Assembly (NCBI GenBank): GCA_019246495.1
Contig: JAFAQI010000393.1
Coordinates: 1 to 5,103 of the forward strand
DNA: 5,103 bases
Origin: Frankiales bacterium
Lineage (GTDB): Bacteria; Actinomycetota; Actinomycetes; JAFAQI01
Reading direction: 5' to 3'
The first letter of the stretch is position 1; the number at the start of each line of letters is the position of its first letter. Below are positions 1-5,103 of this stretch, one piece after another. A model generated the notes under the pieces. That model was not told where the DNA came from and did not search any database. It saw nothing but the letters and a program-made list of their open reading frames with translations. The translations under genes were made by a program, and so were the position numbers.

Positions 1-1
1 A

Positions 2-55
2 GAGGTACGACGACAGGGCGGCATGTGGCGTGAGCCGCCGCCGGAGTCGCCATGA
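2..55 (+). CDS. Possible C-terminal tail of an upstream gene (partial)
   Basis: One reading frame is open from the left edge to a TGA at 53-55. It would encode about 17 residues ending in WREPPPESP, and it overlaps the cyclase ATG as ATGA, a common junction between coupled actinobacterial genes. Too little is visible to identify a product. Another frame also stops nearby, at 31-33, so the true end of the upstream gene is uncertain. The call rests only on the open frame and the overlap geometry. Confidence 0.3.
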   Translation, partial: EVRRQGGMWREPPPESP

Positions 56-1101
56 CATCGGACGGCCAGGCGACATCGGACGGCGAACCGTCCGCACCTC
101 CTGCCGTCGCGGAGCTCGGGCTCGACGACGCTGCGGATCTCGAAGCCGCACTGCTCGGCGGCCGCCCGCGCTACACCCGCATCGAGGTCGCCGAGCGCGC
201 CGGCACCGACGTCGAGCGCGCCGCGCAGATGTGGCGCGCGCTCGGCTTCGCCGACGTCAGCGACGACGCCGTCGTGTTCACCGACCGCGACGTCGAGGCA
301 CTGAAGACCGTCCAGCGCTTGCATGAGCTCGGACTGGTCGACGACGACACCCAGGTGACGATGACCCGCGCAATGGGTCAGTCACTGTCACGCGTCGCCG
401 AGTGGCAGGTCGGCGCAACGACGCAAGCGCTCGCGAACGACACCGGGCTCGGCAGCGGTGATCCGCTCGACACCGTCAACGAGCTCGTCCCGATGATGGA
501 AGGGCTCCTCGGCTATGTGTGGCGACGTCATCTCGCCGCCACCGCCGGCCGCCTGCTGGCCGGATCTGCCGACGAGGTCGCGCATCCGATGGCCGTCGGC
601 TTCGCCGACCTCGTCGGGTTCACGACCCTCACCCGGCACGTCGACGAGGACGAGCTGAGCCTCGTCGTCGAACGCTTCGAGCGCATCGCGGCGGACGTCG
701 TAGCCAAGCAGGGCGGCCGGGTCATCAAGACCGTCGGCGATGAGGTGATGTTCGCCGCCGACCGGCCCGGCGACGCCGCGGAGATCGGCCTGCGGCTCGT
801 CGAGGAGGTCGATGCGACCGACGAGCTGCCGGGTCTCCGCGTCGGCATCGGCTGTGGCAAGGTCCTCGCCCGGCTCGGTGACCTCTACGGCGAACCCGTC
901 AACCTCGCCGCCCGCCTCACCTCCGTCGCCCGGCCCAGCAGCGTGCTCGTCGACCGCGAGCTGGCGGAGGCGCTCGAGTCCGACCCGCGCTTCCGCCTGC
1001 GTCGGGTGCCGCCGCGGCCGGTGCGCGGCTACACGTTGCTGCACGCGGCGCGGCTCCGCCGGGCGGACGACGCCGCAGGCGCACAGCCGACCGCGGACTA
1101 A
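52..1101 (+). CDS. Class III adenylate cyclase with Rv1264-type N-terminal regulatory domain
   Basis: This protein probably makes cAMP from ATP in the cytoplasm as a homodimer. Residues 1-36 are a low-complexity lead. Residues about 37-165 resemble the helical autoinhibitory domain (Ad_Cy_reg type) of mycobacterial Rv1264, beginning RYTRIEVAERAG and ending with the GYVWRRHLAATAGRL linker. Residues about 178-335 are the cyclase homology domain. All canonical residues are visible: metal-binding D186 (FADLVGFT) and D230 (KTVGDEVMF), adenine-selecting K226 and D277 (LGDLYG), and transition-state N284 and R288 (VNLAAR). The K/D pair favours ATP over GTP. At 349 residues it is somewhat shorter than Rv1264. 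It is soluble, with no membrane segment. The ATG at 52 is preceded by GGAG at 43-46, and an in-frame stop at 31-33 rules out earlier starts. In Rv1264 the N-domain senses pH and binds fatty acid; whether that holds here is inference. The stop codon is TAA, while the other three complete genes use TGA. Confidence 0.93.
   Translation: MTSDGQATSDGEPSAPPAVAELGLDDAADLEAALLGGRPRYTRIEVAERAGTDVERAAQMWRALGFADVSDDAVVFTDRDVEALKTVQRLHELGLVDDDTQVTMTRAMGQSLSRVAEWQVGATTQALANDTGLGSGDPLDTVNELVPMMEGLLGYVWRRHLAATAGRLLAGSADEVAHPMAVGFADLVGFTTLTRHVDEDELSLVVERFERIAADVVAKQGGRVIKTVGDEVMFAADRPGDAAEIGLRLVEEVDATDELPGLRVGIGCGKVLARLGDLYGEPVNLAARLTSVARPSSVLVDRELAEALESDPRFRLRRVPPRPVRGYTLLHAARLRRADDAAGAQPTAD
54..84 (+). repeat. 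13-bp direct repeat at the 5' end of the cyclase gene
   Basis: The 13-mer gacatcggacggc occurs at 54-66 and again at 72-84, with an 18-bp period (six codons). It gives a repeated TSDG in the disordered N-terminus (TSDGQATSDGEP). It is in frame and probably a short slippage duplication ahead of the folded domain. Confidence 0.8.
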
Positions 1102-1112
1102 CCTCGGACGCC
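1099..1112 (+). promoter_or_regulatory. Candidate -10 element for a leaderless lyase transcript
   Basis: TAACCT at 1099-1104 fits the actinobacterial -10 pattern TAnnnT and lies 8 nt upstream of the ATG at 1113. In leaderless genes the start codon is the transcript 5' end and the -10 sits about 7 nt before it, so the spacing fits. There is no convincing Shine-Dalgarno sequence between the stop and the ATG. The hexamer overlaps the TAA stop of the cyclase. No recognisable -35 element is seen, which is common for such promoters. This is inferred from sequence only. Confidence 0.5.
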
Positions 1113-2027
1113 ATGAGCGACCTGCCCGACCGGATCAGCCTCCGCGAGGTCGGCCCGCGCGACGGGCTGCAGAACGAGGCGCCGGTGCCGACCGACGCCA
1201 AGGTCGAGCTCATCGACGCGCTGTCGCACACCGGTGTCGGCCGCATCGAAGCCGTCAGCTTCGTGCATCCCAAGGCGATTCCGCAGATGGCGGACGCCGA
1301 CGAGGTGTGGAAGCGCATCGACCGCAACGACCACGTGCGCTACTCCGCACTCGTGCCCAACCTGCGCGGTGCGCAGCGCGCTCTCGACGCCGGCTTCAGC
1401 GAGATCGAGGTCGTCGTGAGTGCGAGCGACACCCACAACCGCAAGAACGTCAACCGTTCGACCGCCGAGTCGCTCGACGACATCGCCGAACTGATCGACC
1501 AGGTGCACGACGCCGGCGGATCCGTGCAGGTCATCGTCTCGACCGCCTGGGGTTGTCCCTATGAAGGGGACGTGCCGGTCGACCGCGTGCTCGCGACGGC
1601 GAGTCGCGCGGTCGCCGACGGCGCCGACGGCATCTCGTTCGGCGACACCACCGGCATGGCGACGCCCGGCCGGGTGCGCCGACTCGTCGGCGACTTCCGC
1701 TTCGGCCATCCCGACGTCCCGCTCAACCTGCACTTCCACAACACCCGGGGCACCGGTCTCGCCAACGTCCTCACCGCACTCGAGCTCGGCGTCGCCGACT
1801 TCGACGCGAGCGTCGGCGGCCTCGGCGGCTGCCCCTACGCGCCCGGTGCGACCGGCAACGTCGCGACCGAAGAGCTCGTGCACATGGTCGAGGACATGGG
1901 CGTCGCGACCGGCGTGGACCTCGACGCGATGATCGACGCGGCGAGCACAGCCGAGCGGCTCGTCGGGCGCACGTTGCCCTCGCAGGTCCTAAGGGCCGGC
2001 CCGCGCTCCCGTCGTACGCCGGTCTGA
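1113..2027 (+). CDS. Hydroxymethylglutaryl-CoA lyase
   Basis: This enzyme cleaves (S)-3-hydroxy-3-methylglutaryl-CoA into acetyl-CoA and acetoacetate, the last step of leucine breakdown, in the cytoplasm. It has the DRE-TIM-type TIM-barrel fold. Visible active-site motifs are REVGPRDGLQNE (R16 and metal ligand D17), E46 in RIEAVSF, the metal-binding pair H207/H209 in LHFHNTRG, and the signature GGLGGCPYAPGATGN with catalytic C240 and N249. Their order and spacing match the human enzyme (D42, E72, H233/H235, C266, N275), which separates it from isopropylmalate or homocitrate synthases. The length of 304 residues is normal for bacterial members. The start follows the cyclase stop by 11 bp and appears leaderless. 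No acyl-CoA dehydrogenase or methylcrotonyl-CoA carboxylase gene is visible nearby, so the usual leucine-catabolic neighbours are absent or outside the window. The protein ends in a short basic tail (RAGPRSRRTPV). Confidence 0.94.
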   Translation: MSDLPDRISLREVGPRDGLQNEAPVPTDAKVELIDALSHTGVGRIEAVSFVHPKAIPQMADADEVWKRIDRNDHVRYSALVPNLRGAQRALDAGFSEIEVVVSASDTHNRKNVNRSTAESLDDIAELIDQVHDAGGSVQVIVSTAWGCPYEGDVPVDRVLATASRAVADGADGISFGDTTGMATPGRVRRLVGDFRFGHPDVPLNLHFHNTRGTGLANVLTALELGVADFDASVGGLGGCPYAPGATGNVATEELVHMVEDMGVATGVDLDAMIDAASTAERLVGRTLPSQVLRAGPRSRRTPV

Positions 2028-2050
2028 CCCCGCGCCCAGCGAGCTGACCC

Positions 2051-4348
2051 GTGCCGCTCGTCAGCGTCGTCGTCCCGGTCTACAACGTCGCGCCCTACGT
2101 CGAGCGATGCCTCGACTCGATCCTGGCGCAGACCTGGCACGAGCTCGACATCGTCATCGTCGACGACGGATCGACCGACGGCAGCGGTGAGATCGCTGCG
2201 TCTTACGCCGACCGCGACCGCCGCGTCCGTGTCGTCCGCACCGACAACCACGGCCTCGGGCATGCGCGCAACGTCGGCCTGACGCACACGCGCGGCGAGT
2301 TCCTGTGCTTCGCCGACAGCGACGATGTCGTGCCGTTCCGCGCCTACGAGCTGTTGCACTCCGCGCTCGACAAGTCCGGATCCGACTTCGCCACCGGAAA
2401 CTTCCGGCGGCTGACCCCGCGCGGCACGCGGGCGGCGAAGTACGTCGGCACGACCTACTCGACGCAACGACTCGGCACGCACATCACCCGCCACCGCGAC
2501 TTGATCGTCGATCGCACCGCGTGGAACAAGATGTTCCGGCGCGAGTTCTGGGAGCAGCACCGGTTCGCGTTCGCCGAGGGAGTGCAGTACGAGGACCAGT
2601 ACGCGACGCTGCCCGCGCACTTCCTCGCCGCGTCGGTCGACGTCGTATCGTCACCGATCTATTTCTGGCGAATCCGCGAGGACGAGTCCTCGATCAGCCA
2701 GCGCCGCGAGGAGCCACAGTCGATCGCTGACCGGCTGGCCGCGATCGCGGCGACGAGCCGGTTCCTCGCCGATCGCTTCCCCGAGCACAAGGGCTGGTAC
2801 GAGCAGTCGGTGCTCGCCCAGGACCTGTCCTACTTCCTCGACGCCATCGTCGCGATGTCGGACGCCGACCGACGGCCACTCCTCGCACAGGTCGGCGGCT
2901 GGCTCGACCACGCGGCTTCCGATGTCTTCCACCGGCTTCCGGCGATCCGGCGGATCGGCTGGCACCTCGCCCGCGCCGGCAAGCTGGCCGAGCTGGCCGA
3001 GCTGCTGCGTTTCGAGCGCGACGATCTCGCCGCGGCGAAGTCGTTCCGACAGCACGGAAGCTGGTACGCCGACTACCCGTTCCGTGGCGACCGCGCGATC
3101 GGTGTCCCGGACGAGCTCTACCGCATCGACGATGACCTTCGCGTGGACAGCGTTCTCACTGCCACCGAGCTGACCGCGTCGGTGTTGCGCATCACCGGAC
3201 GCGCCGCCCTGCAACCTCTCGACCGATCGCGGCTGCGCGCACCTCACGTGGAGATGAAGTTCGTCGCGACCGGCTCGGACGCCGAACCCGTCACACTCCA
3301 GACGCGACCCGCGCCGCTTCCGGCGTACGACGAGACCGGCGTACCGCTCGACCCGAAGCGATGGCGCGGGTTCGTCGCGGAGCTCGACCTCACCGCGATC
3401 CCGACCGGCACCGGGCGGTGGGTCGTCGAGACCACGGTGCAGTCCCGCGGAACGTCCCGCACGACGCGCAACCACTTGGCCGCAGAGGTTCGCCTGCTCG
3501 GCCCGCATCTGCGGAGGCTCGACGGACGCCGCCGGCTCCGCGTAGAGCTGACCGGGCAGGGCGAGCTCGCCCTGCATCTCGAGAAGCCCAAGGTCGTCGT
3601 CGATGCCGACGTGTCCGCCGACGTGCTGACGCTCACCGGCACGGTCTCGGGCGACACCACGGGAGCGACCGTCGAGGTGACCCGCGAAGCCGGCCGGCGG
3701 GTGGTCGCCTCGGCCGACATCACCGAGCAGCCCAGCGGTCCGGCGGGCTTCGTCGCGCACGTGCCGCTGGCCGAGCTCGTCGGTGGCCTCGACCATCCGG
3801 AGTCGACCGAGGCGGTGCGCCGCCAACGGCTCGAGGTGTGGGAGCTGGCCCTTCGCGTCGGGGGCGCCGCGAGCCGCCTCGCCCCGCCGGACGACCTGCC
3901 GGACCGCACCTGGTCCGCCCTCGGCGCGCAGTGGCGAGTCGAGGTCGGGCGGGCCGGTCGCCTCGTGCTCGTGCATCGCGCACCGCGTCCTGTCGTGACG
4001 GCAGCCGTCACCGATCCCGCCGGGTTGCGGCTGCAGATCGAGCTGCCGCCGGTCGCCTCGGGTGCCGCGCCGCTGTCCGTCGTGCTCGACGACCGATCCG
4101 GCGCGGAGCTGGCGCTGCCCGTGACCGCCGCGTCGTACGGCGCCGATGTCGTCGTCGACGTCAGCGCCGTCCCGAGCGGTCGCTGGGACCTGCTCCAGAG
4201 CACGGAGTCCGGCCGATGGCCGCTCGCCGTCAGCACCGCGTTCGCCGCGACGCTGCCCATCGTCAGCCAACCCGAGGGCGTGCTGCTGACACTCGGTCTG
4301 GTCGGATCAGCCTGCCCGGTGCTGCTCGTCGCCCGCCCGCACTCCTGA
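2051..4348 (+). CDS. Family 2 glycosyltransferase with long C-terminal extension (TarS-like architecture)
   Basis: Residues 1 to about 215 form a GT-A fold of family GT2 that transfers a sugar from a nucleotide sugar. They contain the opening VSVVVPVYN, the nucleotide-binding VDDGSTD (D38, D39), the metal-binding ADSDD (D89-D92), NKMFRREFW at 159-167, and YEDQ at 180-183, where D182 is the likely catalytic base. Residues about 220-340 are helical and resemble the linker found in TarS-type wall teichoic acid glycosyltransferases and in GT2/glycerophosphotransferase fusions. Residues about 365-765 are rich in predicted beta strands (for example VLTLTGTVSGDTTGATVEV at 525-543) and match no domain I recognise; no glycerophosphotransferase domain is evident. 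There is no signal peptide or clear membrane helix, so it is probably cytoplasmic and membrane-peripheral. The likely role is decoration of a cell-surface polymer; donor and acceptor are unknown. The GTG start is fixed by an in-frame TGA at 2045-2047, with a weak GCGAG ribosome site at 2039-2043. It lies 23 bp after the lyase. Confidence 0.87.
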   Translation: MPLVSVVVPVYNVAPYVERCLDSILAQTWHELDIVIVDDGSTDGSGEIAASYADRDRRVRVVRTDNHGLGHARNVGLTHTRGEFLCFADSDDVVPFRAYELLHSALDKSGSDFATGNFRRLTPRGTRAAKYVGTTYSTQRLGTHITRHRDLIVDRTAWNKMFRREFWEQHRFAFAEGVQYEDQYATLPAHFLAASVDVVSSPIYFWRIREDESSISQRREEPQSIADRLAAIAATSRFLADRFPEHKGWYEQSVLAQDLSYFLDAIVAMSDADRRPLLAQVGGWLDHAASDVFHRLPAIRRIGWHLARAGKLAELAELLRFERDDLAAAKSFRQHGSWYADYPFRGDRAIGVPDELYRIDDDLRVDSVLTATELTASVLRITGRAALQPLDRSRLRAPHVEMKFVATGSDAEPVTLQTRPAPLPAYDETGVPLDPKRWRGFVAELDLTAIPTGTGRWVVETTVQSRGTSRTTRNHLAAEVRLLGPHLRRLDGRRRLRVELTGQGELALHLEKPKVVVDADVSADVLTLTGTVSGDTTGATVEVTREAGRRVVASADITEQPSGPAGFVAHVPLAELVGGLDHPESTEAVRRQRLEVWELALRVGGAASRLAPPDDLPDRTWSALGAQWRVEVGRAGRLVLVHRAPRPVVTAAVTDPAGLRLQIELPPVASGAAPLSVVLDDRSGAELALPVTAASYGADVVVDVSAVPSGRWDLLQSTESGRWPLAVSTAFAATLPIVSQPEGVLLTLGLVGSACPVLLVARPHS

Positions 4349-4354
4349 CGCGGA

Positions 4355-4387
4355 CCTCGACCTACCTTCAGCCGGCGGGTGTCGAGG
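4355..4387. repeat. Inverted repeat at the convergent gene junction
   Basis: CCTCGAC at 4355-4361 is perfectly complementary to GTCGAGG at 4381-4387, with a 19-nt loop. It starts in the 19-bp gap between the two convergent stop codons and runs into the end of the membrane-protein gene. It could act as a weak bidirectional stem, but the stem is short, the loop long and there is no U-tract, so a terminator role is doubtful. Confidence 0.25.
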
Positions 4388-5006
4388 ACCGCTGCGGCGC
4401 GGTGGTGCGCTGGACCGGTACGCCGACGCCCTCCGCAGCCGGAAGCGCACGCAGCTGCAACGTCGAGGCCGCCAGGCCGAGCAGCGCACCGACGATGACG
4501 ATGACCGGCGCCCACGACCCGGAAGGCTTCGCCGCCATCAGGAACACGATGCCGATGAACGACAGCGTCGTGGCGTGCGCAACTCCCCAGAACAGCGGGT
4601 CGCGCGCGGCGGCGCGGATCTCCTCCGTCACGGGACCGTCCGGCGCCTCGAGGATCAGCATGTTGAGCCGCTTGCCCCGCGGCGCGAGCACTGCGCCGCC
4701 GAGTGCCTCCATCACGACGAGCGTGATGATCGCGGTGAGCACCCAGCCGTCCTTGAACGAGAACTGGTCGTCGGTGTGCGCACCGAGGTGCACCAGCCAC
4801 GCGCCGAGCCCGAGGAGAATCAACGCCATCACGGGGAAGAGCGGCTCGATGCGGTGCATCACACGGGCCCACGGGCGCGCCTCGGTGATGCTCGTCGCAC
4901 GGCCGACGGCCTGAAGCCCGGCGTGCGCGACGCCCGCCATCATGAACGCAGCGATGGCCACCGTGATGTGCAGGAAGAGCACGAAGCCGGCAAGCGTGAC
5001 GTGCAT
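4368..5006 (-). CDS. Predicted integral membrane protein, DUF2269-like
   Basis: This 212-residue protein has about five hydrophobic membrane segments, at residues about 5-24, 56-75, 88-108, 142-158 and 165-187. A polar loop containing APRGKRLNMLILEAPDGP lies between segments 3 and 4, and a Thr/Ser/Pro-rich basic tail follows residue 190. The overall pattern resembles the DUF2269 family of unknown function; that assignment is from memory of the family, not a search. Histidines in or near the membrane (H13, H51, H73, H144) could bind a metal or haem, but this is speculation. The ATG at 5006 is the first possible ATG or GTG start in this frame, because none lies upstream within the window. A G-rich stretch (complement of 5011-5015) may act as a ribosome site. 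The gene converges with the glycosyltransferase (19 bp between stops) and diverges from a probable gene starting at 5093, so it is likely transcribed alone. No function is proposed. Confidence 0.78.
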   Translation of the reverse strand: MHVTLAGFVLFLHITVAIAAFMMAGVAHAGLQAVGRATSITEARPWARVMHRIEPLFPVMALILLGLGAWLVHLGAHTDDQFSFKDGWVLTAIITLVVMEALGGAVLAPRGKRLNMLILEAPDGPVTEEIRAAARDPLFWGVAHATTLSFIGIVFLMAAKPSGSWAPVIVIVGALLGLAASTLQLRALPAAEGVGVPVQRTTAPQRSSTPAG

Positions 5007-5037
5007 GACACCCCCATAGGTCAGTAGGGCGAGCGTA
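5007..5037 (-). promoter_or_regulatory. Candidate promoter and ribosome site of the membrane-protein gene
   Basis: On the - strand, TACGCT (complement of 5032-5037) fits TAnnnT. It would place transcription start near 5025, giving a leader of roughly 18 nt with GGGGG (complement of 5011-5015) 4 nt before the ATG. No good -35 hexamer is seen. The call is based on motif and spacing only. Confidence 0.35.
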
Positions 5038-5079
5038 ACGAGCAGTCGACCGCCGCCACGGCATTTTCGCCGGATCGCC

Positions 5080-5092
5080 TACGCTCCCCGCC
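5080..5092 (+). promoter_or_regulatory. Candidate -10 element of a divergent leaderless gene
   Basis: TACGCT at 5080-5085 is followed by exactly 7 nt (ccccgcc) and then a GTG at 5093, the spacing expected for a leaderless actinobacterial transcript. The same 7-mer TACGCTC appears inverted at 5031-5037 for the opposite-strand gene. No clear -35 element is visible. Confidence 0.4.
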
Positions 5093-5103
5093 GTGCCCGA
5101 CGA
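5093..5103 (+). CDS. Possible start of a divergent gene (partial, cut by window end)
   Basis: GTG at 5093 opens a frame reading VPDD before the window ends. The only support is the -10-like hexamer 7 nt upstream and the 86-bp gap expected between divergent genes. The product cannot be identified from so few codons. Confidence 0.35.

Noticed and set aside
1821..1850. Lyase signature reads SVGGLGGCPY, where the classic signature has Ala at the third position
   Set aside because: This is a conservative Ala-to-Gly change next to, not at, the catalytic cysteine, and all catalytic residues are present, so it is not evidence of altered function.
1993..2002. The 10-bp palindrome GGGCCGGCCC near the end of the lyase gene
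   Set aside because: It lies inside the coding sequence with no loop and no U-tract. Such palindromes are expected by chance at this GC content.
2983..3000. Tandem 9-bp repeat GCTGGCCGA encoding LAELAEL in the glycosyltransferase linker
   Set aside because: Two copies within a helix-forming Leu/Ala/Glu segment are explained by the protein sequence and codon bias.
2651..4270. A 539-codon open frame on the - strand, inside the glycosyltransferase gene
   Set aside because: It is fully antisense to a gene with clear GT2 motifs, and its Gly/Arg/Glu-rich composition is typical of a mirror frame of GC-rich coding DNA.
3361..4914. A 517-codon open frame on the + strand spanning the end of the glycosyltransferase and the membrane-protein region
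   Set aside because: It is Arg-rich low-complexity translation, out of frame with the real gene and crossing a convergent gene junction. No domain is seen.
3244..5064. A 606-codon open frame on the - strand, antisense to the glycosyltransferase and covering the membrane-protein gene
   Set aside because: It overlaps two better-supported genes. Its translation is Arg/Ser/Thr/Ala-rich with no recognisable motif, as expected for shadow frames in high-GC DNA.
1..5103. Search for a defence system, toxin-antitoxin pair, mobile element, CRISPR array, tRNA or riboswitch
   Set aside because: No transposase, recombinase, terminal repeats, repeat-spacer array, cloverleaf or structured leader could be recognised. 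Gaps between the complete genes are at most 23 bp, and the one longer gap is 86 bp.

Overview
The window is high-GC DNA (about 70% G+C by eye) with strong G/C preference at codon third positions. It has an Rv1264-type class III adenylate cyclase and promoter-like TAnnnT motifs placed for leaderless starts. Together these suggest a member of the Actinomycetota; I cannot place it more precisely. I see no RNA gene, mobile element, CRISPR array or origin.

Layout: three genes lie on the + strand. They are an adenylate cyclase with an N-terminal regulatory domain (52-1101), a hydroxymethylglutaryl-CoA lyase (1113-2027), and a 765-residue protein with an N-terminal family 2 glycosyltransferase domain followed by a long uncharacterised region (2051-4348). 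A fourth gene, a DUF2269-like small membrane protein, lies on the - strand (4368-5006) and converges on the glycosyltransferase with only 19 bp between them. An 86-bp gap (5007-5092) then separates it from what looks like the start of a divergent + strand gene cut by the window end (GTG at 5093). A possible tail of an upstream gene overlaps the cyclase start as ATGA.

The three + strand genes are closely spaced (gaps of 11 and 23 bp) and could be co-transcribed. However, the lyase seems to have its own -10 element built over the cyclase stop codon, so it may be transcribed separately. The products do not form one obvious pathway: they cover cAMP signalling, leucine/HMG-CoA catabolism, cell-surface glycosylation and an unknown membrane function. 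This looks like an ordinary chromosomal region, not a dedicated accessory system. The least explained parts are the C-terminal two thirds of the glycosyltransferase and the promoter arrangements.
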